Below, one piece after another: positions 25,929 to 34,933 of a stretch of DNA of 64,000 nucleotides (its first letter is position 1; each line of letters opens with the position of its first letter). The notes beneath the pieces are model-generated. The model made no database searches and was not told where the DNA came from. It worked only from the letters and a program-made list of their open reading frames with translations. The translations under genes were made by a program, and so were the position numbers. The stretch comes from Thioclava arctica (GTDB taxonomy: Bacteria; Pseudomonadota; Alphaproteobacteria; Rhodobacterales; Rhodobacteraceae). The stretch covers positions 40,931 through 104,930 of the forward strand of contig NZ_JBFRYC010000012.1 in NCBI RefSeq assembly GCF_040892615.1. The letters run 5' to 3'.

Positions 25929-26516
25929 ATGACAACGACTTTAAGTCTGCTCAGGCCCTTGGTCTGGTTGAACGATGTGCTGCTTTTGGCCGGCCGCTGG
26001 ATTGGCGTGCTGGCCGTGGCGCTTATGGTCTTGGCGATCCTGATCCAGATCTGGTTTCGCTACGTCCTCAACAATGCGCTGCCATGGCCCGATGAGGCCG
26101 CGCGATTTTGCATGCTTTGGATGGCGGGGCTGATGGCCCCTTCGGCCCTGCGCGCGGGCGGGTTCGTAGCCATTGACATGTTGACATCAATGCTGCCGCG
26201 CGGCATCGGCAAAATACTGGCACTTGTGCTTTTGGTACTCTCGCTGATCGTCAGCGTCACCGCGTTGAAGCTGGGCTGGGCGGGGGTTACGGGCTTTGGC
26301 GGCAAATTCGCCACCGCCTCGCTTTGGATGCCAGACAGTCTGGCTTTTGATCACTGGATGAGGGTGCCACGCAGCTGGATGATGGCTTCACTGGTGGTGG
26401 GCTTCGCGATGCTTGTTCTGGTAAATATAGAATTGCTCGCGCGCAATCTGCTTTCGCTATTTACAGGCGCGGACCCGCTGCCTGCCATTATGTCCATCGC
26501 CGGGGGGGCTGAGTGA
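25929..26516 (+). CDS. TRAP transporter small permease (DctQ)
   Basis: 195 residues starting MTTTLSLLRPLVWLND after GGGAGGAAA. Four hydrophobic segments are visible (VLAVALMVLAILIQIWF, the region around FCMLWMAGLMAP, ILALVLLVLSLIVSVTALKL and MMASLVVGFAMLVLVNIELL), and the sequence NALPWPDEAARFCMLWMAG is the DctQ hallmark. It couples to the large permease, whose start overlaps its stop (TGATG). Confidence 0.88.
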   Translation: MTTTLSLLRPLVWLNDVLLLAGRWIGVLAVALMVLAILIQIWFRYVLNNALPWPDEAARFCMLWMAGLMAPSALRAGGFVAIDMLTSMLPRGIGKILALVLLVLSLIVSVTALKLGWAGVTGFGGKFATASLWMPDSLAFDHWMRVPRSWMMASLVVGFAMLVLVNIELLARNLLSLFTGADPLPAIMSIAGGAE

Positions 26517-27805
26517 TGCTGGTCTGGTTCCTCCCACTCTTTCTGGTTTTGATCATGATCGGGTTTCCGATCTTTTTCGCGCTGCTGGCTGCCCCCGGCG
26601 CAATGTTGCTTCTCAACGGGCAAGAACGCGATTTTGCGCTGCTTTATCGTAATCTTTATAACGGGATGGACAGTTTTCCGCTGCTCGCGATCCCGTTCTT
26701 CATGTTGGCCGGCGAGATGATGAATTCGGGCGGTATCACCCGTCGTCTGGTCGAGTTCTCCGAAGCGATGATGGGCCATTTGCGCGGCGGGCTGGCGCAT
26801 GTGAACATCCTCTCCTCAATGTTGTTCGCGGGGCTTTCGGGCTCGGCTGTGGCCGATACTTCCGCCCTTGGCTCGATGTTGATCCCGGCGATGGAGCAAC
26901 AGGGGTATACTCGGAAATTTGCCGCCGCGATCACCGCAGCGAGCTCGGTGATCGGGCCGATTATCCCGCCCTCGGGGATCATGATCATTTACGCCTATGT
27001 GATGGGCCAATCGGTCGCGGCGCTGTTTCTGGCCGGAATTGTGCCGGGGATCTTGGTGGGCGTGGGGCTGATGTTGATGGTCAAGTTCATGGCCAACAAA
27101 TACGATTTTCCGATCGCCAAGCCCCGCTCGAACTGGCCTGAGCGCGGGCAGGCCTCCTTGCGCGCCTTTTTCCCGCTGATGACCCCGGTGATCATCTTGG
27201 GCGGTATCTTGGGCGGCATCTTTACCCCGACCGAGGCCGCAGCCATCGCGGTCGCTTATGCCTTGATCGTGGGGCTGTTCATCTTGCGCACTCTACGCTT
27301 TGGCGACTTGCCCAACATCCTGATGCGGGCGGGGCTGACATCGTCGGTGGTGCTGTTGCTGGTGGGCGCGGCCATGGCGTTCAAAACGGTTGTCAGCCTT
27401 GCCCACGCGCCCGAAGCGCTGGCGAGCTTTATCCTCGGCCTGTCCGATAATCCGCTGATATTGCTGTTCCTGATCAACATCTTGCTGTTCATCGTGGGTA
27501 TGTTTTTGGATGCTGGGCCCGCGATCATCGTGCTGGGGCCGATCTTGGCGCCGATCTTTACCGGGCTGGGTGTCGACCCGATTCATTTTGCTATCATTAT
27601 GAGCGTGAACCTGACGGTGGGGCTTGCCACGCCCCCAATGGGGTTGGTGCTATTCGTGGCCGCTGCTGTGTCTAAAGAAAAGGTCGAGACGATAGCGCGC
27701 GCGATCTTGCCGTTCCTTGCGGTGGAAGTGGTCGTGATCTTTTTGATCACCTATTTCCCCGCGATTTCCATGACCATTCCCCGTCTGACGGGGTTCGCCA
27801 ACTGA
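26516..27805 (+). CDS. TRAP transporter large permease (DctM)
   Basis: 429 residues, strongly hydrophobic with about 12 segments. Typical DctM stretches are PLLAIPFFMLAGEMMNSGGI, LFAGLSGSAVADTSALGSML, IGPIIPPSGIMIIYAYVMG, GGIFTPTEAAAIAVAYAL and VNLTVGLATPPMGLVLFVAA. It forms the sodium-driven translocation unit with DctQ and the binding protein. It ends 25 bp before the binding-protein gene. Confidence 0.92.
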   Translation: MLVWFLPLFLVLIMIGFPIFFALLAAPGAMLLLNGQERDFALLYRNLYNGMDSFPLLAIPFFMLAGEMMNSGGITRRLVEFSEAMMGHLRGGLAHVNILSSMLFAGLSGSAVADTSALGSMLIPAMEQQGYTRKFAAAITAASSVIGPIIPPSGIMIIYAYVMGQSVAALFLAGIVPGILVGVGLMLMVKFMANKYDFPIAKPRSNWPERGQASLRAFFPLMTPVIILGGILGGIFTPTEAAAIAVAYALIVGLFILRTLRFGDLPNILMRAGLTSSVVLLLVGAAMAFKTVVSLAHAPEALASFILGLSDNPLILLFLINILLFIVGMFLDAGPAIIVLGPILAPIFTGLGVDPIHFAIIMSVNLTVGLATPPMGLVLFVAAAVSKEKVETIARAILPFLAVEVVVIFLITYFPAISMTIPRLTGFAN

Positions 27806-27830
27806 ATTGCAGAGCATAAGGGAGGATACA

Positions 27831-28901
27831 ATGCTCAGAAACTTTATCACCACACTGGCCCTCAGCGCCACAATGGCTGCGGGCTTTGCCGGCACCGCGC
27901 TGGCCCAGACCAGCACGATCACGCTGCGCGCGGTCGCCAACTCCAACACCAATGACGAGGATTACGACGGGCTCGTCGTGTTCAAAAACTATGTCGAGAA
28001 CGCCTCGAACGGCAAGATCAAGGTTGATCTGTTCATCGGCACGCAACTTTGTTCGAACGGGGCGGAATGTCTGCAAGGCATCTCGGATGGCTCGCTTGAT
28101 ATCTACATCTCGACCTCGGGGGGGGCGTCGGGGATCTTCCCCTATGTTCAGGTGCTTGACCTGCCCTATCTGATGCCCAATGATCGGGTCGCCGAAGAGG
28201 TGCTGACCCATACCGCCTTCACCTCCGAGCTGCGCAAGATGGCGTTGGCTGATAGCGAAGATACGATCCGCCTGATGACCATCGGGAATACTGGAGGCTG
28301 GCGCAACTTCGCCAACACCAAGAAAACGGTGAAAACGCCCGCTGATCTGAAGGGCATGAAAATCCGCACGATTGTCGCCGATCTGCCGCAAGAGCTGGTC
28401 AAGGCGATGGGAGCTTCGCCGACGCCGATCCCGTGGCCCGAGCTGTTCACCGCGATGCAGACCGGCGTGGTCGACGGCACCAAGAACGGTATCACCGACA
28501 TCATGAACATGAAGTTTCCCGAAGCGGGGCTAAAGCATCTGACCCTTGACGGTCACGCCTACATGGCGGCGCTGTGGTGGATGAACAACCAGAAGTTTCA
28601 GGAAATGTCGCCCGACATGCAGCGCGTGATCCTCGACGGCTTTTATGCGTTGCAACAGGCGACCTTCGCTTCGCCCAAGCGTAAATCCATCGCTGCCTAT
28701 GAAGAGTTCAAGAAAGACGGCGGCGAGATCTACGTGCCGACCCCCGACGAGAAGGCGCGATTCCAAGAGGCCGCCCAACCCGTCTACGGTTGGTTCAAGG
28801 ACAATGTCCAAGGCGGGGATAAGGCCTTCACCGACCTACAAGCCGCCGTTGATACCGCGCAAAAGACGATCAAGGCCCAGCGTGAATCCGAGCTGAACTA
28901 A
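27831..28901 (+). CDS. TRAP transporter periplasmic binding protein (DctP)
   Basis: 356 residues from ATG 27831, with GGGAGGA upstream. A signal peptide MLRNFITTLALSATMAAG...AGTALA is followed by TITLRAVANSNTND. DctP features include LKGMKIRTIVADLPQELVKA with the ligand-binding arginine region, and GASPTPIPWPELFTAMQTGV and VDGTKNGITDIM. Two cysteines at LCSNGAECLQG could form a disulphide. Last gene of the operon; a hairpin follows at 28929. Ligand is probably a carboxylate related to the monooxygenase pathway. Confidence 0.9.
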   Translation: MLRNFITTLALSATMAAGFAGTALAQTSTITLRAVANSNTNDEDYDGLVVFKNYVENASNGKIKVDLFIGTQLCSNGAECLQGISDGSLDIYISTSGGASGIFPYVQVLDLPYLMPNDRVAEEVLTHTAFTSELRKMALADSEDTIRLMTIGNTGGWRNFANTKKTVKTPADLKGMKIRTIVADLPQELVKAMGASPTPIPWPELFTAMQTGVVDGTKNGITDIMNMKFPEAGLKHLTLDGHAYMAALWWMNNQKFQEMSPDMQRVILDGFYALQQATFASPKRKSIAAYEEFKKDGGEIYVPTPDEKARFQEAAQPVYGWFKDNVQGGDKAFTDLQAAVDTAQKTIKAQRESELN

Positions 28902-28928
28902 GCGACGAGATCTCGCCCTTTCAAACAA

Positions 28929-28955
28929 AGAGCCCGTGCCTATGGCGCGGGCTCT
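28929..28955. terminator. hairpin after the TRAP operon
   Basis: A 12-bp stem (AGAGCCCGTGCC with GGCGCGGGCTCT, one G-T pair) encloses a 3-base loop 28 bases past the DctP stop. No marked T run follows on the plus strand, but T-rich sequence lies on the other side, so it may serve either strand. Confidence 0.65.
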
Positions 28956-29162
28956 GCCATTCCACGATCACACAAGATATGCGCTGACATCGGTCGTTTC
29001 GCAATGGGCCGGGGGGGTTGAAATATGAACAATCAAGCCGCGTAAGCCGCAGCCTCAATAAGCACTTAAGTTACGTCGAGACCTCTGCTGATTTCAGAAA
29101 TACCGGACAGCGATTACGCTAATTCCCGGACAGCTCGGGCACGGCTGATCCTCTGCCTGCGA

Positions 29163-29369
29163 TCATGTTTCGGTTGGGATAGTTTCGGTGTTTTCGGCGG
29201 AGGTCAAGGCCGCGTTCCGATCCTTTCTGCGCACGCTGTCTCCCTTGAGTTCAATGCGGTGTGCGTTGCGGACGATCCGGTCGAGGATGGCATCTGCAAT
29301 GGTGGGCTCGCCGATCATGTCATGCCATCCTGACACGGGCAGCTGGGCGGTAATGATGGTGGCGCTCAA
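29163..29369 (-). pseudogene. IS21 family IstB-like ATP-binding protein, C-terminal fragment
   Basis: The frame reads ATIITAQLPVSGWHDMIGEP then TIADAILDRIVRNAHRIELK, the end of IS21-type IstB helper ATPases. The Walker motifs and all of the transposase gene istA are missing. Downstream, 29094-29135 holds CCGGACAGC twice, like the repeated transposase sites found near IS21 ends. The upstream side joins abruptly at 29358 to the 100-bp repeat that also occurs at 5530-5629. Confidence 0.82.
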
Positions 29370-29457
29370 GCTGCCAGAAGATGTGGCGGCGCGGCCGTGG
29401 CCTCTTCAGCACGCAGGGCGCTGAGCCGGTCGGTGTATTCGTCCGTCAGAAGACAGA
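29358..29457. repeat. 100-bp dispersed repeat, copy 2
   Basis: Same sequence as 5530-5629 with two mismatches. On the minus strand it encodes the last ~30 residues of the island protein at 5538-5918, ending AAPPHLLAA-stop, then runs directly into the IstB fragment. No start or upstream part of the gene is present here. Confidence 0.85.
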
Positions 29458-29487
29458 ATGCACACCGCAAACCCGGTACCCTCAGCG

Positions 29488-30282
29488 TCAGTCGTAGTGC
29501 GGGCGCAGTTGTGGAGATATAGAATTAGCGGTGTCCTGAAGCCATGGGAGAATCTCGGCACGGATGCGTTCTACACTCCAATGATGGGATGACACCGAAC
29601 AATGTACAGCCGCGTAGGCGCGTCCGTCGGGGCCGCAAATTGCACAGGCGATGCCTACCTCGTTCAAGATCATCTGGTTGTGGGTGATGGCGTAACCTGC
29701 TCTTGACGCTGCGTCGATTTGGCAAGCGATTTCCGCGCGGTCCATGGTAGTTCGCGGTGTATGCGAGTGCAGGCCCCAATCTCGCACGGCCTGCGCGCGT
29801 TCCTCCGGTGGGAAGCTGGCCAATATGACCTGCCCCGCAGAAGTGTTCAGCGCGGGCACCATGCGCCCCGGCACCGATGCGGCGAAGATTGTCCGCGTGC
29901 AAGGAAGGCGCGCGGCATAGATGATGTTCTGACCTGAGAGTTCGGCCAGATTTACCGTTTCTCCGAGGCGTTGCGACAAATCGATCAGCTTGGGCATCGC
30001 GCGCGCGATCAGTGGATCGGACCAGTAATAGGCATAGGCCATTTGCAGCCAGGCATGGGATGGACGATAACGCCGCGTTACCGGATCCTTATCTAGCATC
30101 CCCTCAATATGCAGAGTGTTGGCCATTCTTTGCACCGCGCTTTTGTCGAGCCCGGTGAGTTGTGCGATGTCACCCAAAGACAATTCGGTATGAGTTTCGT
30201 CAAATGCCCGCAGCACGCGCAGGCCCTTGGCAAGGGTGCCAGCGAAGAGGGTATTTTGCTTACTCTTTTTGCTCTCGTTCAT
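29488..30282 (-). CDS. IclR family transcriptional regulator
   Basis: 264 residues from ATG 30282 (MNESKKSKQNTLFAGTLAKG); a TTG at 30342 would add 20 residues. The winged HTH is LSLGDIAQLTGLDKSAVQRM, followed by the effector-binding domain with GETVNLAELSGQNIIYAARL, ALNTSAGQVILASFPPEER and DEMILNEV-like YAITHNQMILNEVGIACAIC. It is divergent from the peptide transporter operon, with an operator-like repeat at 30382, and presumably controls it. Confidence 0.9.
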   Translation of the reverse strand: MNESKKSKQNTLFAGTLAKGLRVLRAFDETHTELSLGDIAQLTGLDKSAVQRMANTLHIEGMLDKDPVTRRYRPSHAWLQMAYAYYWSDPLIARAMPKLIDLSQRLGETVNLAELSGQNIIYAARLPCTRTIFAASVPGRMVPALNTSAGQVILASFPPEERAQAVRDWGLHSHTPRTTMDRAEIACQIDAASRAGYAITHNQMILNEVGIACAICGPDGRAYAAVHCSVSSHHWSVERIRAEILPWLQDTANSISPQLRPHYD

Positions 30283-30381
30283 GGGATCGTCGCTCTCGTT
30301 AGAAAAATTGAACGCTTCGTGAAGTTGAGGGTTGATTTTCAAATCATCCCGACGTTCAAATAGATTATATCATGATCTATG

Positions 30382-30398
30382 GTATCATTATTTGATAC
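30382..30398. promoter_or_regulatory. candidate IclR operator
   Basis: GTATCA and TGATAC flank TTATT, a perfect 6-bp inverted repeat with a 5-base gap. TAGAT / ATCTA lies just before it (30361-30379). Both sit in the AT-rich divergent region between the IclR gene and the binding-protein gene. Confidence 0.5.
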
Positions 30399-30466
30399 AT
30401 AGGGTTGTGGAATTGTCAATGCGATCATCAATAGCGACAGCGCGGCTGTGGCATGGAGGGTTTGAA

Positions 30467-31990
30467 ATGAAAGTGACATTGCTTAAGGCCAGCGCACTTG
30501 TTCTGGCCGTTTCGGTGGCTGCCACTGGCGCCGCGTTGGCCGACAAGGCCAACGACACGCTGAAAGTCGCCTATACGAAAGAGTTGGAGAACGTCGATAG
30601 CTACTTCAACTCGTCTCGCGAGGGCGTCGTGTTACAGCGCGCTATCTGGGATGGTTTGATCTACCGCGATCCGATCACGAACGAATACAAAGGCAACCTT
30701 GCGACCAGTTGGAAATGGGTCGATGATAAGACGCTCGAATTGAAACTGCGCGAAGGCGTGAAATTCCACGACGGGTCGGACTTCGACGCCGATGACGTCG
30801 TTGCTACAGTCAATTTCGTCGCGGACGAGGCCAACGGCGTCAAGACGCAGCGCAACGTGAACTGGATGGAATCTGCCGAGAAGGTGGACCAATACACTGT
30901 AAGGATCCACACCAAGGACGTGTTCCCGGCGGCGATCGAATTCCTATCCGGTCCGGTATCGATGTATCCGGCCGAATACTATGCCAAAGTCGGTCCATCG
31001 GGCATGGGGCTGAAGCCCGTCGGCACCGGCCCCTATAAGGCGGTCGAGGTCGTTCCGGGTCAGCATTTTGTGCTGGAGAAGAACGAGAACTACTTTGACG
31101 GACCCAAGGGCCAGCCGACAATCGGCAAGATCGACATCCGCACGATTCCAGACGTCAACACCCAGATCGCCGAACTCTTTTCGGGCAATCTTGATCTAAT
31201 CTGGCAGGTCCCTGCGGATCAGGCGGAGAAGCTGGCCGAAATGGGCGATCGTTTCACAGTGGCGAATGAATCGACTATGCGCATCGGCTATTTGACAATG
31301 GACGCAGCCGGGCGCTCAGGCGCGGACAACCCCTTCACCAACTTGAAGGTACGGCAGGCTGTCAACTATGCCATCGACCGCAATGCGCTGGTGAATAACC
31401 TGCTGAAAGGCAAGTCGAAGGTTGTTTGGTCGGCATGTTTCCCCAGCCAGTTCGGCTGCACGTCGGATGTCCAAGAATACGCCTATGACCCCGAAAAGGC
31501 AAAGCAACTGCTAGCCGAGGCAGGTTACAAAGACGGTTTCACAACGCCCTTTTATGCCTATCGTAACCGCGACTACGCCGAGGCGATTTCCAGCTACCTG
31601 AACGCCGTGGGTATCAAGACCGACTTTAAGATGCTGCAATATTCTGCCTTGCGCGAGAAAAGCATGAAGGGCGAGATCCCGTTGCAATTCCTGACTTGGG
31701 GCAGCTTCTCGATCAATGACGCGTCGGCGATCGTAAGCCAGTTCTTCAAGGGTGGCGAATTGGACGATGCACGCGACAAGCAGGTCGAGGAATGGCTCGC
31801 GGTGGCCGACAGTGCAACCGACCCCGAGAAGCGTAAGGAGTACTACAAAAAGGCGTTGCAGCGTATCGCAGACGAAGCCTATTGGGCGCCGATGTTCAGC
31901 TACAACACAAATTACGTTTCCTCCAAAGAGGTGAACTACACCCCGACGGCAGACGAGGTGCTGCGCTTTACCACTATGAAGTGGAACTGA
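30467..31990 (+). CDS. peptide ABC transporter, periplasmic binding protein (family 5)
   Basis: 507 residues from ATG 30467, eight bases after GGAGGG. A signal peptide MKVTLLKASALVLAVSVAAT...ALA precedes the mature start DKANDTLKVAYTKELENVDSY. Family 5 hallmarks are GLIYRDPITNEYKGNLATSW, LELKLREGVKFHDGSDFDAD and VRQAVNYAIDRNALVNNLL. Relatives bind dipeptides, oligopeptides, glutathione or nickel. With gamma-glutamyltranspeptidase and a peptidase in the same operon, a gamma-glutamyl peptide or glutathione is the likely ligand. Confidence 0.9.
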   Translation: MKVTLLKASALVLAVSVAATGAALADKANDTLKVAYTKELENVDSYFNSSREGVVLQRAIWDGLIYRDPITNEYKGNLATSWKWVDDKTLELKLREGVKFHDGSDFDADDVVATVNFVADEANGVKTQRNVNWMESAEKVDQYTVRIHTKDVFPAAIEFLSGPVSMYPAEYYAKVGPSGMGLKPVGTGPYKAVEVVPGQHFVLEKNENYFDGPKGQPTIGKIDIRTIPDVNTQIAELFSGNLDLIWQVPADQAEKLAEMGDRFTVANESTMRIGYLTMDAAGRSGADNPFTNLKVRQAVNYAIDRNALVNNLLKGKSKVVWSACFPSQFGCTSDVQEYAYDPEKAKQLLAEAGYKDGFTTPFYAYRNRDYAEAISSYLNAVGIKTDFKMLQYSALREKSMKGEIPLQFLTWGSFSINDASAIVSQFFKGGELDDARDKQVEEWLAVADSATDPEKRKEYYKKALQRIADEAYWAPMFSYNTNYVSSKEVNYTPTADEVLRFTTMKWN

Positions 31991-32033
31991 TCAGTTCAAT
32001 GCAGGATCCGGCGGTATCCGGGTCCTGTTGCTC

Positions 32034-32062
32034 GGGCGGGCCGTTGCGGCTCGCCCCCTTTT
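32034..32062 (+). terminator. attenuating hairpin between binding-protein and permease genes
   Basis: GGGCGGGCC pairs with GGCTCGCCC (one G-U pair) around a 5-base loop, followed by CCTTTT. It lies in the 94-bp gap after the binding-protein gene and would lower permease expression relative to the binding protein. Confidence 0.65.
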
Positions 32063-32084
32063 CAGCCAGGAGATTTTCGTCACA

Positions 32085-33002
32085 ATGATGCGCTACATCC
32101 TCAAGCGGGTCGGCCTTGCGATCCTTGTGGCATTCACCGTCAGCCTCATTAGTTTTTCACTGCTGTATTTATCGGGTGATCCGGCTGTTGCACTTGCGGG
32201 TGAAGGAGCCAATGCCAATGACATTGAATCGTTGCGTGTGCTCTACGGTTTTGATCGCCCGATGCTGGTGCAGTATGGCGACTGGTTGTGGCACGCGCTA
32301 CAGGGTGACTTCGGACAGAGCTATTATTTCAAGCTGCCGGTCGCCAGCCTGATTGCCGACCGCTTGTCGATCACAATGACGCTTGGCGCCTGCGGTATTT
32401 CTTTTGCTCTGCTGACGGCTGTGCCCTTGGGTGTCGCCGCGGCTATCCGCCCCAATTCGATCGTGGATCGTGTGGCGCTCTTCTTGTCGGTGGCAGGGCA
32501 GGCGTTGCCAAGCTTTTGGTTTGGCCTGATCCTTATCGTGCTCTTTACGATCAAGCTCGGTTGGTTGCCGGCCTCTGGCTCAACTGGTTGGCAGAATTAC
32601 GTAATGCCGACAGTCGTTTTAGGCTATTATGCCATGCCCGCCATCATGCGCCTGACGCGTGCAGGGATGCTGGATGTATTAAATTCCGATTATATCCGCA
32701 CCGCACGAGCCAAGGGTGCGGGCGAGTGGCGCGTGATGTTTAAGCATGCGCTGCGGAACGCGATCATCCCGGTGGTCAGCTTGGCGGCCGTGCAGATGGG
32801 CTTCATGCTGGGGGGCTCAATCGTGGTCGAGTCGGTCTTTGCACTACACGGCGCAGGCTATCTGGCTTGGGAAAGTATCGCGCGCAACGACCTGCCGACA
32901 GTGCAGGCACTAATATTAGTTTTTTCGATGTTCTACATCGTCTTCACGTTTCTTGCGGATGTGCTGAATGCATGGCTCGATCCGCGCATGAGGAGTTCCT
33001 GA
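32085..33002 (+). CDS. peptide ABC transporter permease (DppB-like)
   Basis: 305 residues starting MMRYILKRVGLAILVAFTVS; AGGAG lies upstream. Six membrane segments are apparent. The DppB features are FDRPMLVQYGDWLWHALQGD and FGQSYYFKLPV at the start, the EAA loop TARAKGAGEWRVMFKHALRN and MLGGSIVVESVFALHGAGYL. It pairs with the permease encoded immediately downstream. Confidence 0.9.
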   Translation: MMRYILKRVGLAILVAFTVSLISFSLLYLSGDPAVALAGEGANANDIESLRVLYGFDRPMLVQYGDWLWHALQGDFGQSYYFKLPVASLIADRLSITMTLGACGISFALLTAVPLGVAAAIRPNSIVDRVALFLSVAGQALPSFWFGLILIVLFTIKLGWLPASGSTGWQNYVMPTVVLGYYAMPAIMRLTRAGMLDVLNSDYIRTARAKGAGEWRVMFKHALRNAIIPVVSLAAVQMGFMLGGSIVVESVFALHGAGYLAWESIARNDLPTVQALILVFSMFYIVFTFLADVLNAWLDPRMRSS

Positions 33003-33003
33003 G

Positions 33004-33921
33004 ATGGCCGAACTGGATATGGCTGGGCAAAAGCTGGGCGACCCGCTGCTTGAAGAAATTTCCGGTCCGTCTCCGCGCCAGATCTTGCGTAAGCGAGCAC
33101 TGGGGCATCTCGGGTTGATCTTTGGAGTTAGCGTGGTGGCGCTATTGCTGGCGGTGGCGATCTTTGCTCCGCTGCTGGCACCGCACAGTCCCTACGCTCA
33201 GAGTCTTGGCGAAAGGATGCTGCGCCCGGTCTTTATGGGTGGCTCTTGGGATCACATCCTAGGGACCGATCACTTGGGCCGCGACTACCTATCACGGCTG
33301 ATCTACGGCGCACGGGTGTCGCTGCTGATCGGCGCGGTGGCCGCGCTGATTTCGGGGGTTATCGGAACCACGCTAGGCGTCGCTGCGGGCTATTTCGGGG
33401 GCAAGGTGGATGCGGTCGTTACCTTTCTGATCAATGTGCGTCTTGCCATGCCGGTCGTTCTGGTCGCACTTGCTGTCGTGGCTATTCTTGGCGGGTCGTT
33501 GAACGTTTTGATCGGAGTGTTGGGGCTGCTGCTGTGGGACCGCTTTGCAGTGGTGATGCGCGCCTCGACGCTTCAGGTCGTACGGCGTGAATACATCTCT
33601 GCCGCGCAAGCAATCGGTGCATCGACGCGCCGCGTGATCCTGTCCGAGATCATGCCAAATATCGTCAATAACCTGATCGTGATCGTAACGCTGGAAATGG
33701 CCCATGCGATCCTGCTGGAGGCGGCGCTGTCCTTCCTCGGGCTTGGCGTTCAACCGCCTACGCCTAGTTGGGGCCTGATGGTGAGCGAAGGCAAGAACAT
33801 GATGCTGTTCGAACCGTGGCTTGTGCTGATCCCCGGTGCCGTCCTTTTCGTGCTGGTGCTGGCGATCAACTTGATGGGCGACGGTCTGCGCGACGTCACC
33901 GCCCCCGAAAACCGGAGCTGA
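33004..33921 (+). CDS. peptide ABC transporter permease (DppC-like)
   Basis: 305 residues; the start is 1 base after the DppB-like stop. A cytoplasmic N-terminus is followed by VSVVALLLAVAIFAPLLAPH and the DppC-specific LGTDHLGRDYLSRLIYGARV. The EAA loop is SAAQAIGASTRRVILSEIMP, and the end has ALSFLGLGVQPPTPSWGLMV. It forms the channel with the DppB-like protein. Confidence 0.92.
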   Translation: MAELDMAGQKLGDPLLEEISGPSPRQILRKRALGHLGLIFGVSVVALLLAVAIFAPLLAPHSPYAQSLGERMLRPVFMGGSWDHILGTDHLGRDYLSRLIYGARVSLLIGAVAALISGVIGTTLGVAAGYFGGKVDAVVTFLINVRLAMPVVLVALAVVAILGGSLNVLIGVLGLLLWDRFAVVMRASTLQVVRREYISAAQAIGASTRRVILSEIMPNIVNNLIVIVTLEMAHAILLEAALSFLGLGVQPPTPSWGLMVSEGKNMMLFEPWLVLIPGAVLFVLVLAINLMGDGLRDVTAPENRS

Positions 33922-33925
33922 CCTG

Positions 33926-34933
33926 ATGACAGACGCAACCGCCAAACCCCTTCTATCCGTGCGGGGCTTGACGCTGGATATCCCCTTGGCCAGCGGAATT
34001 CTGCACGCAGTGCGTGGAATTGATTTCGATGTTCACCGGGGCGAGACGCTGTGCATCGTGGGCGAGTCCGGCTCGGGGAAATCCCTGACGTTGCTCGCGA
34101 TCATGGGCCTACTGGAAAAGAACATCAAACGTTCGGCAGAGCGCATGGATTTCGACGGAATCGAGCTGACGACGGCTTCGCGCCGCCAGATGCGCGCTTT
34201 GCGCGGCGATCGGATCGCGATGATCTTTCAGGAACCGATGACCTCGCTGAACCCGGCCTATACGATAGGCGACCAATTGATCGAGGCGCTACAACTACAC
34301 CGAAATGTCAGCCGCGAAACTGCTCGCAAGCGCGCGGTCGAGCTTCTGGAGAAGGTTGGCATCACGGCAGCGGCCAGCCGTCTGGGACAGTATCCCCACC
34401 AGTTGTCAGGCGGTCTGCGCCAGCGCGTCGTAATCGCGATGGCCTTGATGTGCGAACCCGAGCTGATCATCGCGGACGAGCCGACGACGGCGCTGGACGT
34501 GACCATTCAGGCGCAGATCCTACGGCTGCTGGTTGACCTGACCAAGGAGATGGGCGTGGCCATGATCCTGATCACGCATGATCTGGGCGTCGTGGCACGT
34601 GTGGCCGACAAGGTTGGCGTGATGTATGCGGGTGAGTTGGTGGAAACCGGCCCTGCGAGCGACGTGTTCGGCACACCCCTCCATCCTTATACGCGCGGCC
34701 TGCTGCGTTGTATCCCGCAACCGGGCAAAACCGAGCGTGGCGCCGAGCTGGGGACCATCCCCGGTATCGTGCCCTCGCTGGTGGGCAAGGTAGAGGGCTG
34801 TGCGTTTCGGACCCGCTGCCCCCACGCAATTGCGGCCTGCCGTGAGGCGATTCCTGAACAGGGCACGCCGCCGCACGAGTTTCGATGCATTTTTGCGGAC
34901 GGTGCGCGCGCGGCAGAAGGAGAAGCAGCATGA
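33926..34933 (+). CDS. peptide ABC transporter ATP-binding protein (DppD-like)
   Basis: 335 residues. Walker A VGESGSGKSLT, signature LSGGLRQRVVIAMAL, Walker B LIIADEPTTALD and the switch histidine in ILITHDLGVVARVAD are all present. The C-terminal oligopeptide-transporter extension has cysteines (GCAFRTRCPHAIAACRE) that in relatives hold an iron-sulphur cluster. It starts 4 bases after the permease stop, and its own stop overlaps the next start (ATGA). Confidence 0.92.
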   Translation: MTDATAKPLLSVRGLTLDIPLASGILHAVRGIDFDVHRGETLCIVGESGSGKSLTLLAIMGLLEKNIKRSAERMDFDGIELTTASRRQMRALRGDRIAMIFQEPMTSLNPAYTIGDQLIEALQLHRNVSRETARKRAVELLEKVGITAAASRLGQYPHQLSGGLRQRVVIAMALMCEPELIIADEPTTALDVTIQAQILRLLVDLTKEMGVAMILITHDLGVVARVADKVGVMYAGELVETGPASDVFGTPLHPYTRGLLRCIPQPGKTERGAELGTIPGIVPSLVGKVEGCAFRTRCPHAIAACREAIPEQGTPPHEFRCIFADGARAAEGEAA

